Shown: in pieces, positions 33,245 through 42,670 of the stretch
Layout: each line of letters begins with the position of its first letter
Position numbering within the stretch: the stretch's first letter is position 1
Assembly: GCA_030427425.1 (NCBI GenBank)
Contig: JAUICQ010000007.1
Coordinates: 1 to 64,000, forward strand
Direction of reading: 5' to 3'
DNA: 64,000 nucleotides
DNA from: Fimbriimonadia bacterium
Lineage (GTDB): Bacteria > Armatimonadota > Fimbriimonadia > Fimbriimonadales > Fimbriimonadaceae
The notes under the pieces: generated by a model
What the model was told of the DNA's origin: nothing
Databases searched by the model: none
The model's input: only the letters and a program-made list of their open reading frames with translations
Position numbers and translations under genes: made by a program

Positions 33245-33898
33245 CTACACCATATCTAGTACAACATGATTCTTTAATATATCTTCGCTTAACAGATTAT
33301 CCGAACTATTTTCCACTATGGAATTTTTACTGATAACTATACCAACGTTTTTACTTTTAGCTATCGATGAAAGGATATCATATTTCTCAGTATGATTAGG
33401 GATGATGATAAATTCAAATGCGTCCCGTTGTATCCAAAGATTGAGGAGGTTTTCGGTGTTTTGTGTGAGATCTAACCCGATATGTTTTATAAGTGAGTCT
33501 TCTCTGGCACTTTCTAAGCTTTCCAATGCTCCATCCAGCAGAGTGAGATCTATGGAGTCTCTTGGTTTCAGTACATAATAATTGATACATTCTCTTCTAG
33601 TGCTACATAAGTTTGATAGTAGATGCGATTGCACTAAAGATACTGCATGATTAAAGTTTTCAGCATCGGAAAGAGACGCTCCACATCTAAGTACTATAGG
33701 AGATGTGTTAGGTAGATCATAAAGTAAGTTGCCCCAGTAGGGTGTAGAATTGGTAATATCTAGCGGGATGTTATATTCTGCCGCTTTCTCGATTTTTTGA
33801 GTATCTAGATTGATGTTTTCCGGATTCAGGGCCCACCATTTTTGTGAAACATATTGATTCGTTCTTCCTAGTAAAATTTCTGATTTGATTTTTTCCAT
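33245..33898 (-). CDS. Degenerate aldo/keto reductase-like protein
   Basis: The start is placed at the ATG of MEKIKSEILLGR (33898). The 217-residue product has the pattern of an aldo/keto reductase barrel: an initial LLGRTNQYVS strand; then NYYVLKPRDSIDLTLLDGALESL and LIKHIGLDLTQN, which resemble the AKR strings for strand 4 and strand 5; and a final strand GIVISKN. The AKR catalytic Asp-Tyr-Lys-His set is not recognisable, and the protein is about 80-100 residues shorter than a functional AKR (300-330). It is likely a decayed or repurposed scaffold. No signal peptide is present. Confidence 0.5.
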   Translation of the reverse strand: MEKIKSEILLGRTNQYVSQKWWALNPENINLDTQKIEKAAEYNIPLDITNSTPYWGNLLYDLPNTSPIVLRCGASLSDAENFNHAVSLVQSHLLSNLCSTRRECINYYVLKPRDSIDLTLLDGALESLESAREDSLIKHIGLDLTQNTENLLNLWIQRDAFEFIIIPNHTEKYDILSSIAKSKNVGIVISKNSIVENSSDNLLSEDILKNHVVLDMV

Positions 33899-33980
33899 CT
33901 TATACAATAAAGAATACTGTTAAATAGATATTAATATGTAGGTTTGCTATTTATTGATGGTGAAATCTAAGAAAGGATTT

Positions 33981-34868
33981 ATGAAATATAGTAAAATTAA
34001 ATATAATATGTCATCTAAATCTTCACGAGTTTTTCTCGGTTTAGCTATGTTTTTAGCTCTTTTTAATAATGTGATAAGTGGAGCTGTTGTTGAAAATTTT
34101 TATATAGATTCTGATGATGAATCAGATGTATTGTTTACTGAAGATATTGATGCAAGGATTAAAGTTTTAGAAGCTGCAATATATTATGTTGATGTTAATG
34201 AGATAAATATAGAATTATGTCCTGATGTAATGGAGAGTTTAGAATATCTTGCGAATGAGGATAGCTGGATCGGGGTTGTGGTCGAAAATTTTAGTCAGAT
34301 AGGAAGGATTTTTGAAATAGGTGAAATGTATAGCAAAGTAGTAGGAGAAGTCACCTTTGGTATAAAGCGTATCATGTTTCCTGTAGATTGTAGACTTTCA
34401 GAACGGAGAAGATGTTTGTCTTTAGAAAGATTGCATCCTTTTCAACTGTTTAGTGGTGAACAGAGCAAAGATGTTGTAGATGTTTTAGACGGATATGATA
34501 TCAATCGGGTCTTGGTTAATATAAATAAATATTGTAATAAAGTAGAAGTGTTGAATTTTGGAAAGACTAGTCTTACTAATGATGAGCTGGCCCATCTTTC
34601 GCAGTGTAAAAGAATAGTAGATCTCAATCTTTCGTATTTTCATGGTGGTGAGCAGGGGTTGCTAGAGATAGTAGATTTTTTACGAGGAAACTTTTTGCAG
34701 CTACAAAGGTTGAATTTATCATTTACATCTGCAACTTTACAGGTAGTAGAAAAATTAAATACAATCGATAGTTTAAAGTCTGTTAAAGTTAGCGGATGTT
34801 ACCAGATATCAGCTGATGAAAAGACGGTTTATGGTTTAGCAAAAAGATCTGTATCCATAGAGGACTAA
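33981..34868 (+). CDS. Secreted leucine-rich-repeat-like protein
   Basis: The ATG at 33981 (MKYSKIKYN) follows an AAAGGA ribosome-binding site, so I prefer it to the upstream start at 33954. A hydrophobic signal (VFLGLAMFLALFNNVISGA) ends near residue 36. The middle is acidic and helical. The C-terminal third shows three LRR-type strands: VEVLNFGKTSLTNDEL, IVDLNLSYFHGG and LQRLNLSFTSAT, then VKVSGC. LRR proteins of this type usually bind other proteins. The last codons overlap, tail to tail, a small secreted-protein gene on the other strand. Confidence 0.65.
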   Translation: MKYSKIKYNMSSKSSRVFLGLAMFLALFNNVISGAVVENFYIDSDDESDVLFTEDIDARIKVLEAAIYYVDVNEINIELCPDVMESLEYLANEDSWIGVVVENFSQIGRIFEIGEMYSKVVGEVTFGIKRIMFPVDCRLSERRRCLSLERLHPFQLFSGEQSKDVVDVLDGYDINRVLVNINKYCNKVEVLNFGKTSLTNDELAHLSQCKRIVDLNLSYFHGGEQGLLEIVDFLRGNFLQLQRLNLSFTSATLQVVEKLNTIDSLKSVKVSGCYQISADEKTVYGLAKRSVSIED

Positions 34869-35209
34869 GATTCTTCCCTTGCAGGAGTGCAGCAGCTGAT
34901 GATATCTTTAATATAGCTGTATGAGATAATCGCAAATGTAGTGCCTGTTATGGTTGCTGGTATAATTGCCCACTTAGTGTCCATCTCTTCAATTGTGTAG
35001 TAGGTAGCTATTCCAGTGGAGAGAAGCAGGAAAGTTTTTAAAGGGATTAGAGAGTATCTACAGCCATCATCCAGAACCCCTTCATCCTCATCCTCATTTT
35101 CATTCTCAATTGTATAATAATTAGCTTCTAAATCTTGTGATTCGTTAGTTGCAGAGATGGTGGATGTACCACAAGATAGTATTAATAAAGATAGGATAAA
35201 TTTTTTCAC
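34865..35209 (-). CDS. Small secreted or membrane protein, 114 aa
   Basis: The start is GTG (35209). A signal peptide (KKFILSLLILSCGTSTISA) is followed by an acidic ENEDEDEGVLDD tract and one or two hydrophobic helices: PLKTFLLLSTGIATYYT, then AIIPATITGTTFAIISYSYI. It ends in CCTPAREES. Function is unknown. The promoter element TATTAT, inside GGTATTAT, lies 8 nt before the start codon. Its stop overlaps the convergent LRR gene by 4 nt. Confidence 0.6.
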   Translation of the reverse strand: MKKFILSLLILSCGTSTISATNESQDLEANYYTIENENEDEDEGVLDDGCRYSLIPLKTFLLLSTGIATYYTIEEMDTKWAIIPATITGTTFAIISYSYIKDIISCCTPAREES

Positions 35210-35217
35210 TTCTAATA

Positions 35218-35223
35218 ATAATA
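35218..35223 (-). promoter_or_regulatory. -10 element, predicted leaderless
   Basis: The minus strand reads TATTAT, preceded by GG, and ends 8 nt before the GTG start at 35209. The spacing equals that of the MFS, recX and MQ-family genes. Confidence 0.4.
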
Positions 35224-35404
35224 CCTAGAAAAATTGTTTGATCATGTGTAATGAAAGTCTGTACAGTTTATCAAAATAACATTTAAAAACCTAAAAATTC
35301 GTTCTATAAGTAAAAATACTAGGATTTGTGCCGATATACAATGTAGAGAATAAGTCTTTCTTAACCTGGACTATTTTATAGAGGGTGGAAAGAGGGAGAA
35401 TAAT

Positions 35405-35779
35405 GTGTTTATTAATGGATTATTAACACCAAACTTGCCGCATGTAGAAAAAGCCATGGATTTGGCTACAAAAAGACAGGCTAAAATCACAGAGAATTTA
35501 GCGAATGTAAACATTCCTGGATATAAGCGAGGGGATGTGGATATGTTTGCTGTAGAATTAAACCGACAAACTGCTGCAACGGGCAATTTGGCAAGATTAC
35601 CGAAGCCCAGAATGGGTGGTAAGAAGAATGAAGAGTTGGATACGCTTATCCGATTTGATGGCAACAACGTAGATTTAGAACGAGAAGTAGAAGCTATGGT
35701 ATCTACCAAGCTTAGATATAAGACGCTAACCTTTATAGCTCAGGATGAATTTACTAAGAAGCGATTAGTAATGAGATAG
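35405..35779 (+). CDS. flgB: Flagellar basal-body rod protein FlgB
   Basis: FlgB is the proximal rod subunit. The 124-residue protein starts at GTG (35405) after a GGGAG ribosome-binding site. It has the rod/hook N-terminal motif ENLANVNIPGYKR (about residues 35-47) and the C-terminal NNVDLEREVEAMVSTKLRY. It is the first gene of an operon of ten genes. A TACAAT about 65 nt upstream may be the promoter. Confidence 0.95.
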   Translation: MFINGLLTPNLPHVEKAMDLATKRQAKITENLANVNIPGYKRGDVDMFAVELNRQTAATGNLARLPKPRMGGKKNEELDTLIRFDGNNVDLEREVEAMVSTKLRYKTLTFIAQDEFTKKRLVMR

Positions 35780-35791
35780 GAGATAATGTAA

Positions 35792-36298
35792 ATGGCAGGA
35801 ATAGGAAATATATCGGGAGGCTGGTGGAATCGGCCGGCTAATATGCCAACATTGCAAACTCATCTTGGCAGCAAGATGGGTCCTCATTCGCATAAGACTC
35901 AATCGTTAGGGGTAAATGGTGCGATGAGAATGACCATGAAAGGGGCAGCATTCGAGCGATTCCGCATGGATGTATCATCAGTTAACATGGCTAATGCAAA
36001 TACGATAAGGATGAATGGGAAAGATCCGTATCGCAGACAGATGGTTGGGGGAAAAAGCACAAAGAATGGTCCGGAAGTGACTAAACTTATTGCGGATGAG
36101 CGCCCATTTAAAGCAAAATATGAGCCAGGGAATCCTCATGCTGATGAGAATGGAAACGTGTTTTACAGTAATGCAAATCCGTTAGAAGAGGCTATCGAGA
36201 TGGTAACAGCGCGATCGGCACATCAGGCAAATATACAAGCCTTTAAGAGCTTAGAAAAGATGTTCGAAGATGCACTTACAATAGGTAAGAATGGCTAA
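35792..36298 (+). CDS. flgC: Flagellar basal-body rod protein FlgC
   Basis: A proximal rod subunit of 168 residues, slightly longer than usual because of about 40 extra residues at the N-terminus. The rod motif appears as VSSVNMANANTIR, and the C-terminal part reads NPLEEAIEMVTARSAHQANIQAFKSLEKMF (key parts EMVTARSAHQANI). The usual ENxANxxT is NMANANTI here. It lies 12 bp after flgB in the same operon. Confidence 0.92.
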   Translation: MAGIGNISGGWWNRPANMPTLQTHLGSKMGPHSHKTQSLGVNGAMRMTMKGAAFERFRMDVSSVNMANANTIRMNGKDPYRRQMVGGKSTKNGPEVTKLIADERPFKAKYEPGNPHADENGNVFYSNANPLEEAIEMVTARSAHQANIQAFKSLEKMFEDALTIGKNG

Positions 36299-36326
36299 GA
36301 GTGATTATAAAGAAGGAGGATAAAAA

Positions 36327-36641
36327 ATGAATATAAAAGGAACAGAGAATTTTTTTAATATAGCAGGGAATAATGCATGGGATATATCTGTAGCCAAAGG
36401 GGATAGCAATCAGAATAGTAAGGATTCATCTTTTGGTGATATGTTGTTAGGGTTTGTGAAAGAGGTGAATACCGCTCAGAATGGCTCTTCTCAGCTACAA
36501 CAAGATTATATTGCAGGAAAAAATGTAGAGCCTCACGAATTAATGATGAGTAAAGAAAAAGCAAACATGATGCTTAATTTAACTGTAAAAGTGAGAGATG
36601 ACATTGTTAAAGGGTGGAACGAGCTTATAAAGATATCCTAA
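36327..36641 (+). CDS. fliE: Flagellar hook-basal body protein FliE
   Basis: FliE joins the MS ring to the rod. The 104-residue protein has the FliE C-terminal pattern: VNTAQNGSSQLQQDYIAGKN, then EPHELMMSKEKANMMLNLTVKVRDD. It is in the standard position after flgC, with an AGGAGG ribosome-binding site 8 nt before the ATG. Confidence 0.93.
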   Translation: MNIKGTENFFNIAGNNAWDISVAKGDSNQNSKDSSFGDMLLGFVKEVNTAQNGSSQLQQDYIAGKNVEPHELMMSKEKANMMLNLTVKVRDDIVKGWNELIKIS

Positions 36642-36713
36642 TATCAACGAAAGTGTAGATTTATGTAGGTATCTAAAAGTAAGCTAGACAAATATAGGTG
36701 TTAGTGAATTAGA

Positions 36714-38417
36714 ATGGAATCAATAATTCAACGTTTTACCAATTGGTGGAGTAGCTTAACTGGGAATCAGCGTACCATCATGGTGGCTGGTGCTATCATT
36801 AGTACAATTTTGATAGCATCAACCGCTTATTTTGCTAGCCGACCCAAGATGATGACCCTGTACAGCAACTTAAATGCTGCAGACCAGGGTGTGGTTGTAT
36901 CGGAACTACAGAAGATAGGTATTGATGTAGAGTACGATACTTCTGGTAATGTGCGTGTGGCTTCAGATAAGATGGCTGAATCCAGAATGCGACTCTCTAT
37001 GGGCGGCAAGACTCCGTCTTCGGGCCATAGTGGTAATGCCGATCTTGAGAAGCTAGGGATGTTAAATACCCCTAAGGTAGAACAAGAGCGTTTAAAAATT
37101 GCTTTAGAGGGTGAGCTTGGTAAATCTGTTGAATCGCTGAATGCAGTTCAGTCGGCTAGGGTTCACCTTAACTTGGGGGATAACTCTCCATTCTTAAATG
37201 AACGGAAGCCTGCATCTGCAAGTATTAATATTACTGAAAATAGTATTACTTCCATATCTTCAGAAGAAGCAAGAGCCGTGGCGCAGATGGTTGCCAATGC
37301 TGTTCCTGGGCTAGATATGCGCAGGATAACTATCGTAAACACCAGAGGAAGGATGCTCTGGGATGGTAGTAATGAAGATGGTATAGAGGGAGTTGCTCAA
37401 CGGAAAAAACAGGCTGAATTAGAAGAAGCTAAGCGGCGTGAAAAAGAAGTTCAGCGAGTTCTGGATGTTGCTTATGGTAAAGGAAATACGGTAGCAACTG
37501 TTAATCTTACCATGGACTTCGATAAGAAGTATGAAGAATTAGTAGAAAAAATTCCTACCGAAGAGCCTGTCATGCGTGAGAGTAACGAAGAGACCATGAT
37601 AGAGCAGGACGGGAGTGGAAATCCTGTTGGCGTGAATCCTAATGTGCCGGCAGCGGGTCAGCCTGCTGCGCCACAAGCAAGAGGCAGCGGTGGGATGCAA
37701 AACTACAAAGGTAAGCAAGTTGCTGAAACCTATGGAGGGAATGAGAAGCGATCTAAAATTGAGAGTGCTCTAGGTAATGTTACCAGCATGTCCATTAACG
37801 TTATAGTTGATGATGGGAAGGTAAAAGATTTAGATAGAGTACGATCGTTCCTGTCTGGCTACTTGGGTCCGCTAGATGGTGATCCTAGGTTCACTGCTAC
37901 TGTTACTAGTGTTCCGTTTGATAGAACCGCTCAGGCTGAAGCGCAGGAAGCTGCAGCGCAGGCAGATCAGCGAGAGAGAATTCAGCAGATTATATCATTG
38001 CTACCTATACTGGCATTAGTGCTAGTAGGGTTTATGATAGCTAGAACTATCAATAAGGCTGCTAAGGAAAGAAGAGAGCAAGAATTATTGTTAGAACAGC
38101 AGAGACAACAAGCAGCATTGGAAGCTGCTGAGCGAGAAGAAGCTGAACGATTAGCAGCTGCAGAAAGAGCAGCGTTAGAGTATGGAGGCGATGGAATGCC
38201 GATGAATATGGATATGGACGATCTACCATTTGATGACGATTTTGATGACGGAGATGAAGCTGCAAAAGCACAACGTGAAGCAAGAGCAAGAGCTGCTGTA
38301 AGAGCGATGATGAACTTGCCTGAAAATGTTGCTAATGAGCTTGAAGAGATTGCTTTAGTCGCAAAAGAGCGACCAGATGCTTTTGCTATGGTTATAAAAA
38401 CCATTATGAGCGAGTAA
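36714..38417 (+). CDS. fliF: Flagellar MS-ring protein FliF
   Basis: A 567-residue MS-ring subunit of normal length. TM1 lies at about residues 23-43 and TM2 at about 427-447. Between them are the ring-building motifs: MTLYSNLNAADQGVVVSEL, LGKSVESLNAVQSARVHLNL (key parts ELGKSVESL and ARVHL), PASASINI, and MVANAVPGLDMRRITIVNTRGRML (key parts VPGLD and ITIVN). The C-terminal tail binds FliG. A run rich in Glu, Arg and Ala follows TM2. A 72-bp gap separates it from fliE. Confidence 0.97.
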   Translation: MESIIQRFTNWWSSLTGNQRTIMVAGAIISTILIASTAYFASRPKMMTLYSNLNAADQGVVVSELQKIGIDVEYDTSGNVRVASDKMAESRMRLSMGGKTPSSGHSGNADLEKLGMLNTPKVEQERLKIALEGELGKSVESLNAVQSARVHLNLGDNSPFLNERKPASASINITENSITSISSEEARAVAQMVANAVPGLDMRRITIVNTRGRMLWDGSNEDGIEGVAQRKKQAELEEAKRREKEVQRVLDVAYGKGNTVATVNLTMDFDKKYEELVEKIPTEEPVMRESNEETMIEQDGSGNPVGVNPNVPAAGQPAAPQARGSGGMQNYKGKQVAETYGGNEKRSKIESALGNVTSMSINVIVDDGKVKDLDRVRSFLSGYLGPLDGDPRFTATVTSVPFDRTAQAEAQEAAAQADQRERIQQIISLLPILALVLVGFMIARTINKAAKERREQELLLEQQRQQAALEAAEREEAERLAAAERAALEYGGDGMPMNMDMDDLPFDDDFDDGDEAAKAQREARARAAVRAMMNLPENVANELEEIALVAKERPDAFAMVIKTIMSE

Positions 38418-38444
38418 GATACTGTTTAGTATAAGGAAAAGAGG

Positions 38445-39536
38445 ATGCAGGTGGCAACTGAAAACGAAAATAACGAAGAAGAAGTAGTAGAAATCCAGAA
38501 AAAAGAGCAGGCTAAACCTGAGAGTATTCGGGATAAGCTGAATAAGTTAGATGGAAAGAAAAAGTCTGCAATTATTCTTACTCTTCTTGGTCCAGATGTT
38601 GCAGGTGAGGTATTAAAATATCTTGAAGAGATGTTCGTTGAGCAGCTTTCAGTGGAAGTTGCCAGGTTGGACGTTGTTAAGCCTCAGGCGAGAGATAATG
38701 TTATAGGTGAGGTTCATAAGCTACTTTTAGCCCAAGACTATATGTCTTCGGGTGGTATGGTGCAAGCCAAGAGGGTTTTAGAGAGTGCTTTTGGTGAAGA
38801 GAAAGCCGAAGCAATTATGAAGCGGATTTCAGCAGCAATGGAATCTGTACCATTCGATTTCTTACGCCGTGCCGATCCCCATCAGTTGTTTACTTTTATC
38901 CAGGATGAACACCCGCAGACCATTGCTCTTATATTAGCTTATTTACCTCCTAATCAGAGTGCGCAGATGTTGGTTAAGCTTCCAACAGAACTTAGAGTGG
39001 AAGTTGCAGAACGTGTTGCTATGATGGAACAGACCCCGCCAGATGTTCTAAGAAAGATAGAGCAAGTGCTAGAGAAGAAAGTAGCTAACATGATGAACCA
39101 AGAGATGAAGCAGGCTGGTGGTCCTGAATCGTTGGTTGAGATGTTAAACCGAGCCGATAGAACTACCGAAAAGATGATTCTTGAAGCATTAGAAAGCAGT
39201 AACCCAGAACTAGCTGCTGAAGTGAAAGGTATGATGTTCGTATTTGAAGACCTTGTACTTCTGGATGATAAATCTATACAGGTACTTCTCAAAGATGTGG
39301 ATCCAAAAGATCTAGCAGTAGCGTTGAAAACGGCAAAAGAAGAAGTTTCAAGCAAAATATTCAAGAATATGTCCGAACGTGCAAGGGGTACCTTGCAAGA
39401 AGAGATGGAGTTCTTGGGTCCTGTAAAAGTAAAAGTAGTAGAAGAAGCACAACAGAAGATAGTTGGTGTAGTAAGAACCTTAGAAGAACGGGGTGAGATA
39501 ACTATTAGTAGGGGTGATGAGGATGCCTTCGTCTAA
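38445..39536 (+). CDS. fliG: Flagellar motor switch protein FliG
   Basis: FliG is the rotor torque ring. The 363-residue protein has the N-domain with KKSAIILTLLGPDVAGEVLKYL, the middle EHPQTIALILAYL and the C-domain near residues 240-345. The C-domain contains MFVFEDLVLLDDKSIQVLLKDV, which carries the charged residues that interact with the stator. It ends GDEDAFV. A 27-bp gap follows fliF, and the 3' end overlaps fliH by 23 nt. Confidence 0.97.
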   Translation: MQVATENENNEEEVVEIQKKEQAKPESIRDKLNKLDGKKKSAIILTLLGPDVAGEVLKYLEEMFVEQLSVEVARLDVVKPQARDNVIGEVHKLLLAQDYMSSGGMVQAKRVLESAFGEEKAEAIMKRISAAMESVPFDFLRRADPHQLFTFIQDEHPQTIALILAYLPPNQSAQMLVKLPTELRVEVAERVAMMEQTPPDVLRKIEQVLEKKVANMMNQEMKQAGGPESLVEMLNRADRTTEKMILEALESSNPELAAEVKGMMFVFEDLVLLDDKSIQVLLKDVDPKDLAVALKTAKEEVSSKIFKNMSERARGTLQEEMEFLGPVKVKVVEEAQQKIVGVVRTLEERGEITISRGDEDAFV

Positions 39537-40248
39537 TTCTCCTTTTAGTAAAATTACCGAAGTAGTTAAGTCGCATTCTGAAGAGTCTCCTGGTGTAGTG
39601 AGAAGCTTGCAGGAGATGATGGATGCTATACAGCAGCAGAAAGCTGTTGCTCAGAAAGAAGGATATACTGCTGGTTATGCGATAGCTAAGGATGAGGGAT
39701 ATCAGGTAGGATATAAATCTGGTTACGAAGCAGGCAGAATACAGGGTAAAGAGATTGCTTTGCAAGAAGAGCAGGTTATCCTACAGGAACAGCAGGCTGT
39801 TCTGCAACGTTTACATGCCGAGATAGATAGATTTGTGCATGAATTACAACTGTTACAAGGGAGTGTTGAGCAGAAAACTGACGAATGGTATGCCAATGCA
39901 GAGGAACAGTTTGCTAACTTAGGTGTGGTTATTGCAGAGAAGATTCTACATCAAGAGTTAAAATTATCCCGAGACTCCATATTAGCGATAGTTAGAGAAG
40001 TTTTAGAAGAAGTACGTTCTGGTACATCTATTAAATTACGAGTGAACCCTTATGATACTGCTCTGATAGATGCTCATAAAGAAAAAATTATAGATGCAGC
40101 ATCCAATATCAGAGAGATTGAGATAATATCAGATTCTAACATTCCGGCAGGGGTTATTATTGAGAGTAACTCTGGTGTAATAGATGCCAGAGTAGATATG
40201 ATGCTAACAAAAATAGTTGACACTGTTAAAAGCGTTGGCAGCAATTAA
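39514..40248 (+). CDS. fliH: Flagellar assembly protein FliH
   Basis: FliH binds and regulates the FliI ATPase. The 244-residue protein has a helical N-half with GxxxG-like repeats (GYTAGYAIAKDEGYQVGYKSGYEAG; key pattern GYxxGY at about 50-72), as seen in FliH proteins, and a Gln/Glu-rich coiled coil. Its C-terminal domain includes VIAEKILHQELKLSRDSILAIVREVL (key part EKILHQEL). It overlaps fliG and precedes fliI. Confidence 0.9.
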   Translation: MMRMPSSNSPFSKITEVVKSHSEESPGVVRSLQEMMDAIQQQKAVAQKEGYTAGYAIAKDEGYQVGYKSGYEAGRIQGKEIALQEEQVILQEQQAVLQRLHAEIDRFVHELQLLQGSVEQKTDEWYANAEEQFANLGVVIAEKILHQELKLSRDSILAIVREVLEEVRSGTSIKLRVNPYDTALIDAHKEKIIDAASNIREIEIISDSNIPAGVIIESNSGVIDARVDMMLTKIVDTVKSVGSN

Positions 40249-40285
40249 TAGTTTATTTATCTAGTTTAAAAGAGAGATCTACATT

Positions 40286-41605
40286 ATGCCTGTACCTACA
40301 CCAGAATTTAAAAAAATAAGAAACCTTATAGAGCCTATTAAATTAGTTGAACAGTTAGGAAAAGTTAATCAGGTTGTAGGGCTTGTAGTAGAATCGGACG
40401 GACCCAATGCCAAGATTGGCGATCTCTGTTTAATAGAAGTAGATGCAAATACCCCTCCCATACGCGCGGAAGTTGTAGGATTCCGTGGCGATCAGGTTCT
40501 GCTTATGCCCTTAGGAGAGATGGTTGGGGTAAGTTCTGGCTGTATTGTGAGAACTACTGGTCACTGTCTTCGTGTTCCTGTTGGTGATTGTTTATTGGGT
40601 AGGGTGCTTGATGGCTTGGGTGAACCACTTGATGATCTGGGTCCGTTAAACTCTTCAAAATACTATCCTGTACGTTCGGCTCCACCAAGTGCGCTTGAAA
40701 GAAAAGTGATTAATGAGAAGTTTGTAACTAGTGTACGAGCAATTGATGGACTGTTGACGATGGGCGTGGGTCAGAGGATGGGTGTTTTTGCTGGTTCTGG
40801 GGTTGGAAAGAGTACCTTGCTTGGTATGATAGCAAGAAACTGTTATGCGGACATCAATGTGATTGCGCTTGTTGGAGAACGTGGAAGAGAGGTACGGGAA
40901 TTTATTGAAGGCGATTTAGGGGAAGAGGGTCTAAAACGATCTGTTATTATTTGTGCGACCTCCGATCAGCCTGCAGTTGTAAGGATTAATGCAGCTCTTA
41001 CTGCAACAGCAATCGCGGAATACTTTAGGGATAAAGGGCTAAGTGTAATGTTGATGATGGACTCCGTCACTCGATTTGCTATGGCTCAGAGAGAGTTGGG
41101 TTTGGCTGTTGGCGAGCCACCAAGTACGAAAGGTTATACTCCTAGTGTATTTGCTGTGCTTCCCAGGTTGATGGAGCGAGCTGGAAAATCGGCGAAGGGA
41201 TCGATTACTGCTATTTATACCATTCTTGTGGAAGGAGACGACTTGAATGAACCTATTGCGGATACTTCACGATCGATTCTTGATGGTCATATTGTTTTAA
41301 ATAGAAAACTGACCAGTAAGGGTCATTATCCTCCAATTGATACGTTAGAAAGTTTAAGTAGGGTAATGGGAATGGTGTGCGATGCCGATAATATTACCAG
41401 GGCCAATCGATTCCGTGAATTGATTGCAGCCTATGCAGATGTAGAAGAGTTGGTATCGATAGGTGCGTATAAGCACGGATCCAGGCCAGTAGCAGATAAG
41501 GCTATTGCTAAATGGAAAGAGATATTAGCGTTTTTACAGCAGCAGAAGACGGAAAGCACATCGATAGAAGATACTATTGATGCAATTACACGGATTGTAG
41601 GTTAA
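40286..41605 (+). CDS. fliI: Flagellum-specific ATPase FliI
   Basis: A 439-residue hexameric ATPase that energises substrate unfolding for export. Walker A is GSGVGKST (170-177), with GERGREVREF and the Walker B MLMMDSVTRFAMAQRE (key part LMMDS). A typical FliI signature EPPSTKGYTPSVFAVLPRLMERAG (key part PSTKGYTPSVF) is near 275. It resembles the F1-ATPase beta subunit, but the neighbours fix the assignment. The gene ends one base before the TTG start of fliJ. Confidence 0.97.
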   Translation: MPVPTPEFKKIRNLIEPIKLVEQLGKVNQVVGLVVESDGPNAKIGDLCLIEVDANTPPIRAEVVGFRGDQVLLMPLGEMVGVSSGCIVRTTGHCLRVPVGDCLLGRVLDGLGEPLDDLGPLNSSKYYPVRSAPPSALERKVINEKFVTSVRAIDGLLTMGVGQRMGVFAGSGVGKSTLLGMIARNCYADINVIALVGERGREVREFIEGDLGEEGLKRSVIICATSDQPAVVRINAALTATAIAEYFRDKGLSVMLMMDSVTRFAMAQRELGLAVGEPPSTKGYTPSVFAVLPRLMERAGKSAKGSITAIYTILVEGDDLNEPIADTSRSILDGHIVLNRKLTSKGHYPPIDTLESLSRVMGMVCDADNITRANRFRELIAAYADVEELVSIGAYKHGSRPVADKAIAKWKEILAFLQQQKTESTSIEDTIDAITRIVG

Positions 41606-41606
41606 T

Positions 41607-42029
41607 TTGAAGAAGTTTCAGTTTAAATTGCAGAAAGTATTGGAATATAGACAGACGGTGGAAGATGAGGCTAAACGAAAATATTTAGAGTCTCAGATTC
41701 AGCGGATAGATGCTGAGGAACAGCTTGAAAAGATTGAGAAGACAATTAGGGACGTATTAGAATCGCCAGTGAAGGATATCGATTCTTATGTTACCGTTCA
41801 GAATTATATTGAAAAGTTAGAAGATAATGTTCGTGCACAGAAGGCTGTAATTGCAGTGTTAATTGATGAGGAAGAGAAGGCATTGCAGACATGGCATGAG
41901 AAGAGAAAAGACTCAACCGTATTACAGAACATGCATGATAAACAGTTAGCTGAATGGATGAAAGAGCTAGGAAGATTTGAACAGAATGAATTAGATGAAT
42001 GGAGCAGTTCAAGAAGTAATGCTGCTTAA
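41607..42029 (+). CDS. fliJ: Flagellar export chaperone FliJ
   Basis: A 140-residue antiparallel coiled-coil protein that starts at TTG directly after fliI. It opens KKFQFKLQKVLEYRQTVEDEAKRKYL, the FliJ N-terminal pattern (key part FKLQKVLEYR). Charged heptads run throughout. FliJ works with FliI and FlhA in substrate delivery. Confidence 0.9.
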   Translation: MKKFQFKLQKVLEYRQTVEDEAKRKYLESQIQRIDAEEQLEKIEKTIRDVLESPVKDIDSYVTVQNYIEKLEDNVRAQKAVIAVLIDEEEKALQTWHEKRKDSTVLQNMHDKQLAEWMKELGRFEQNELDEWSSSRSNAA

Positions 42030-42050
42030 AGCATAGAAGGAGTTAAAGAG

Positions 42051-42644
42051 ATGAATGCTAGAGGTGTTGATGGAATAAAGGCGAGAATTTCTCAGTTAAA
42101 GAGTATGTTTCATAGATCGGTTATGCCCGTTAGTGAATCTGCCAAGAATGATACTTCCTTTAAAAAATCTTTACAGGCTAGAATGGATAAGAGTGCGGAA
42201 TTAGATAATCCTACTGCGCCGATGAATCCGTTTTCGTTAGACATGGCTATTCAGGGGAAGGGTGCTCCAGTAAATATAAAGGCTTCGATTCGTGATGCTG
42301 CGAAAGCTTATGGGGTAGATGCAAAATTATACGAGAACCTTATTCAGGCTGAGAGCGATTTCAATCCGCATACTGTTTCTAAGAAGGGAGCGATGGGATT
42401 AGCTCAGTTAATGCCGGAGACTGCTAAAGAGTTGGGAGTAAAGAATCCGTTCGATATTGTAGAGAATTTGAATGGTGGTGCCAACTATTTATCTAAAATG
42501 ATTAATAAATTCAAGGATATTCCTCAAGCGCTAGCAGCCTACAACGCGGGTCCGGGTGCTGTTAAGAAGTATGGTGGTATTCCGCCTTTTAAAGAGACTC
42601 AGAATTACGTAAAGAAGATAATGTCCAACATGTGGAACAGATAG
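42051..42644 (+). CDS. Lytic transglycosylase (SLT) linked to the flagellar operon
   Basis: A 197-residue murein lytic transglycosylase of the SLT fold. The catalytic Glu101 is in IQAESDFNP, followed by [20 protein letters not shown] and [10 protein letters not shown], both standard. The first 75 residues are a helical, Ser/Met-rich linker without a clear signal peptide, so it is probably exported through the flagellar gate. Its place after fliJ suggests it opens the peptidoglycan for the rod, the job done elsewhere by FlgJ. Confidence 0.93.
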   Translation: MNARGVDGIKARISQLKSMFHRSVMPVSESAKNDTSFKKSLQARMDKSAELDNPTAPMNPFSLDMAIQGKGAPVNIKASIRDAAKAYGVDAKLYENLIQAESDFNPHTVSKKGAMGLAQLMPETAKELGVKNPFDIVENLNGGANYLSKMINKFKDIPQALAAYNAGPGAVKKYGGIPPFKETQNYVKKIMSNMWNR

Positions 42645-42670
42645 ATTATTAAATTGGAGATAGACCTGTT

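Noticed and set aside
37982-38404. A Ser/Ala-rich minus-strand ORF
   Set aside because: It is the complement of the Glu/Arg/Ala-rich tail of fliF.
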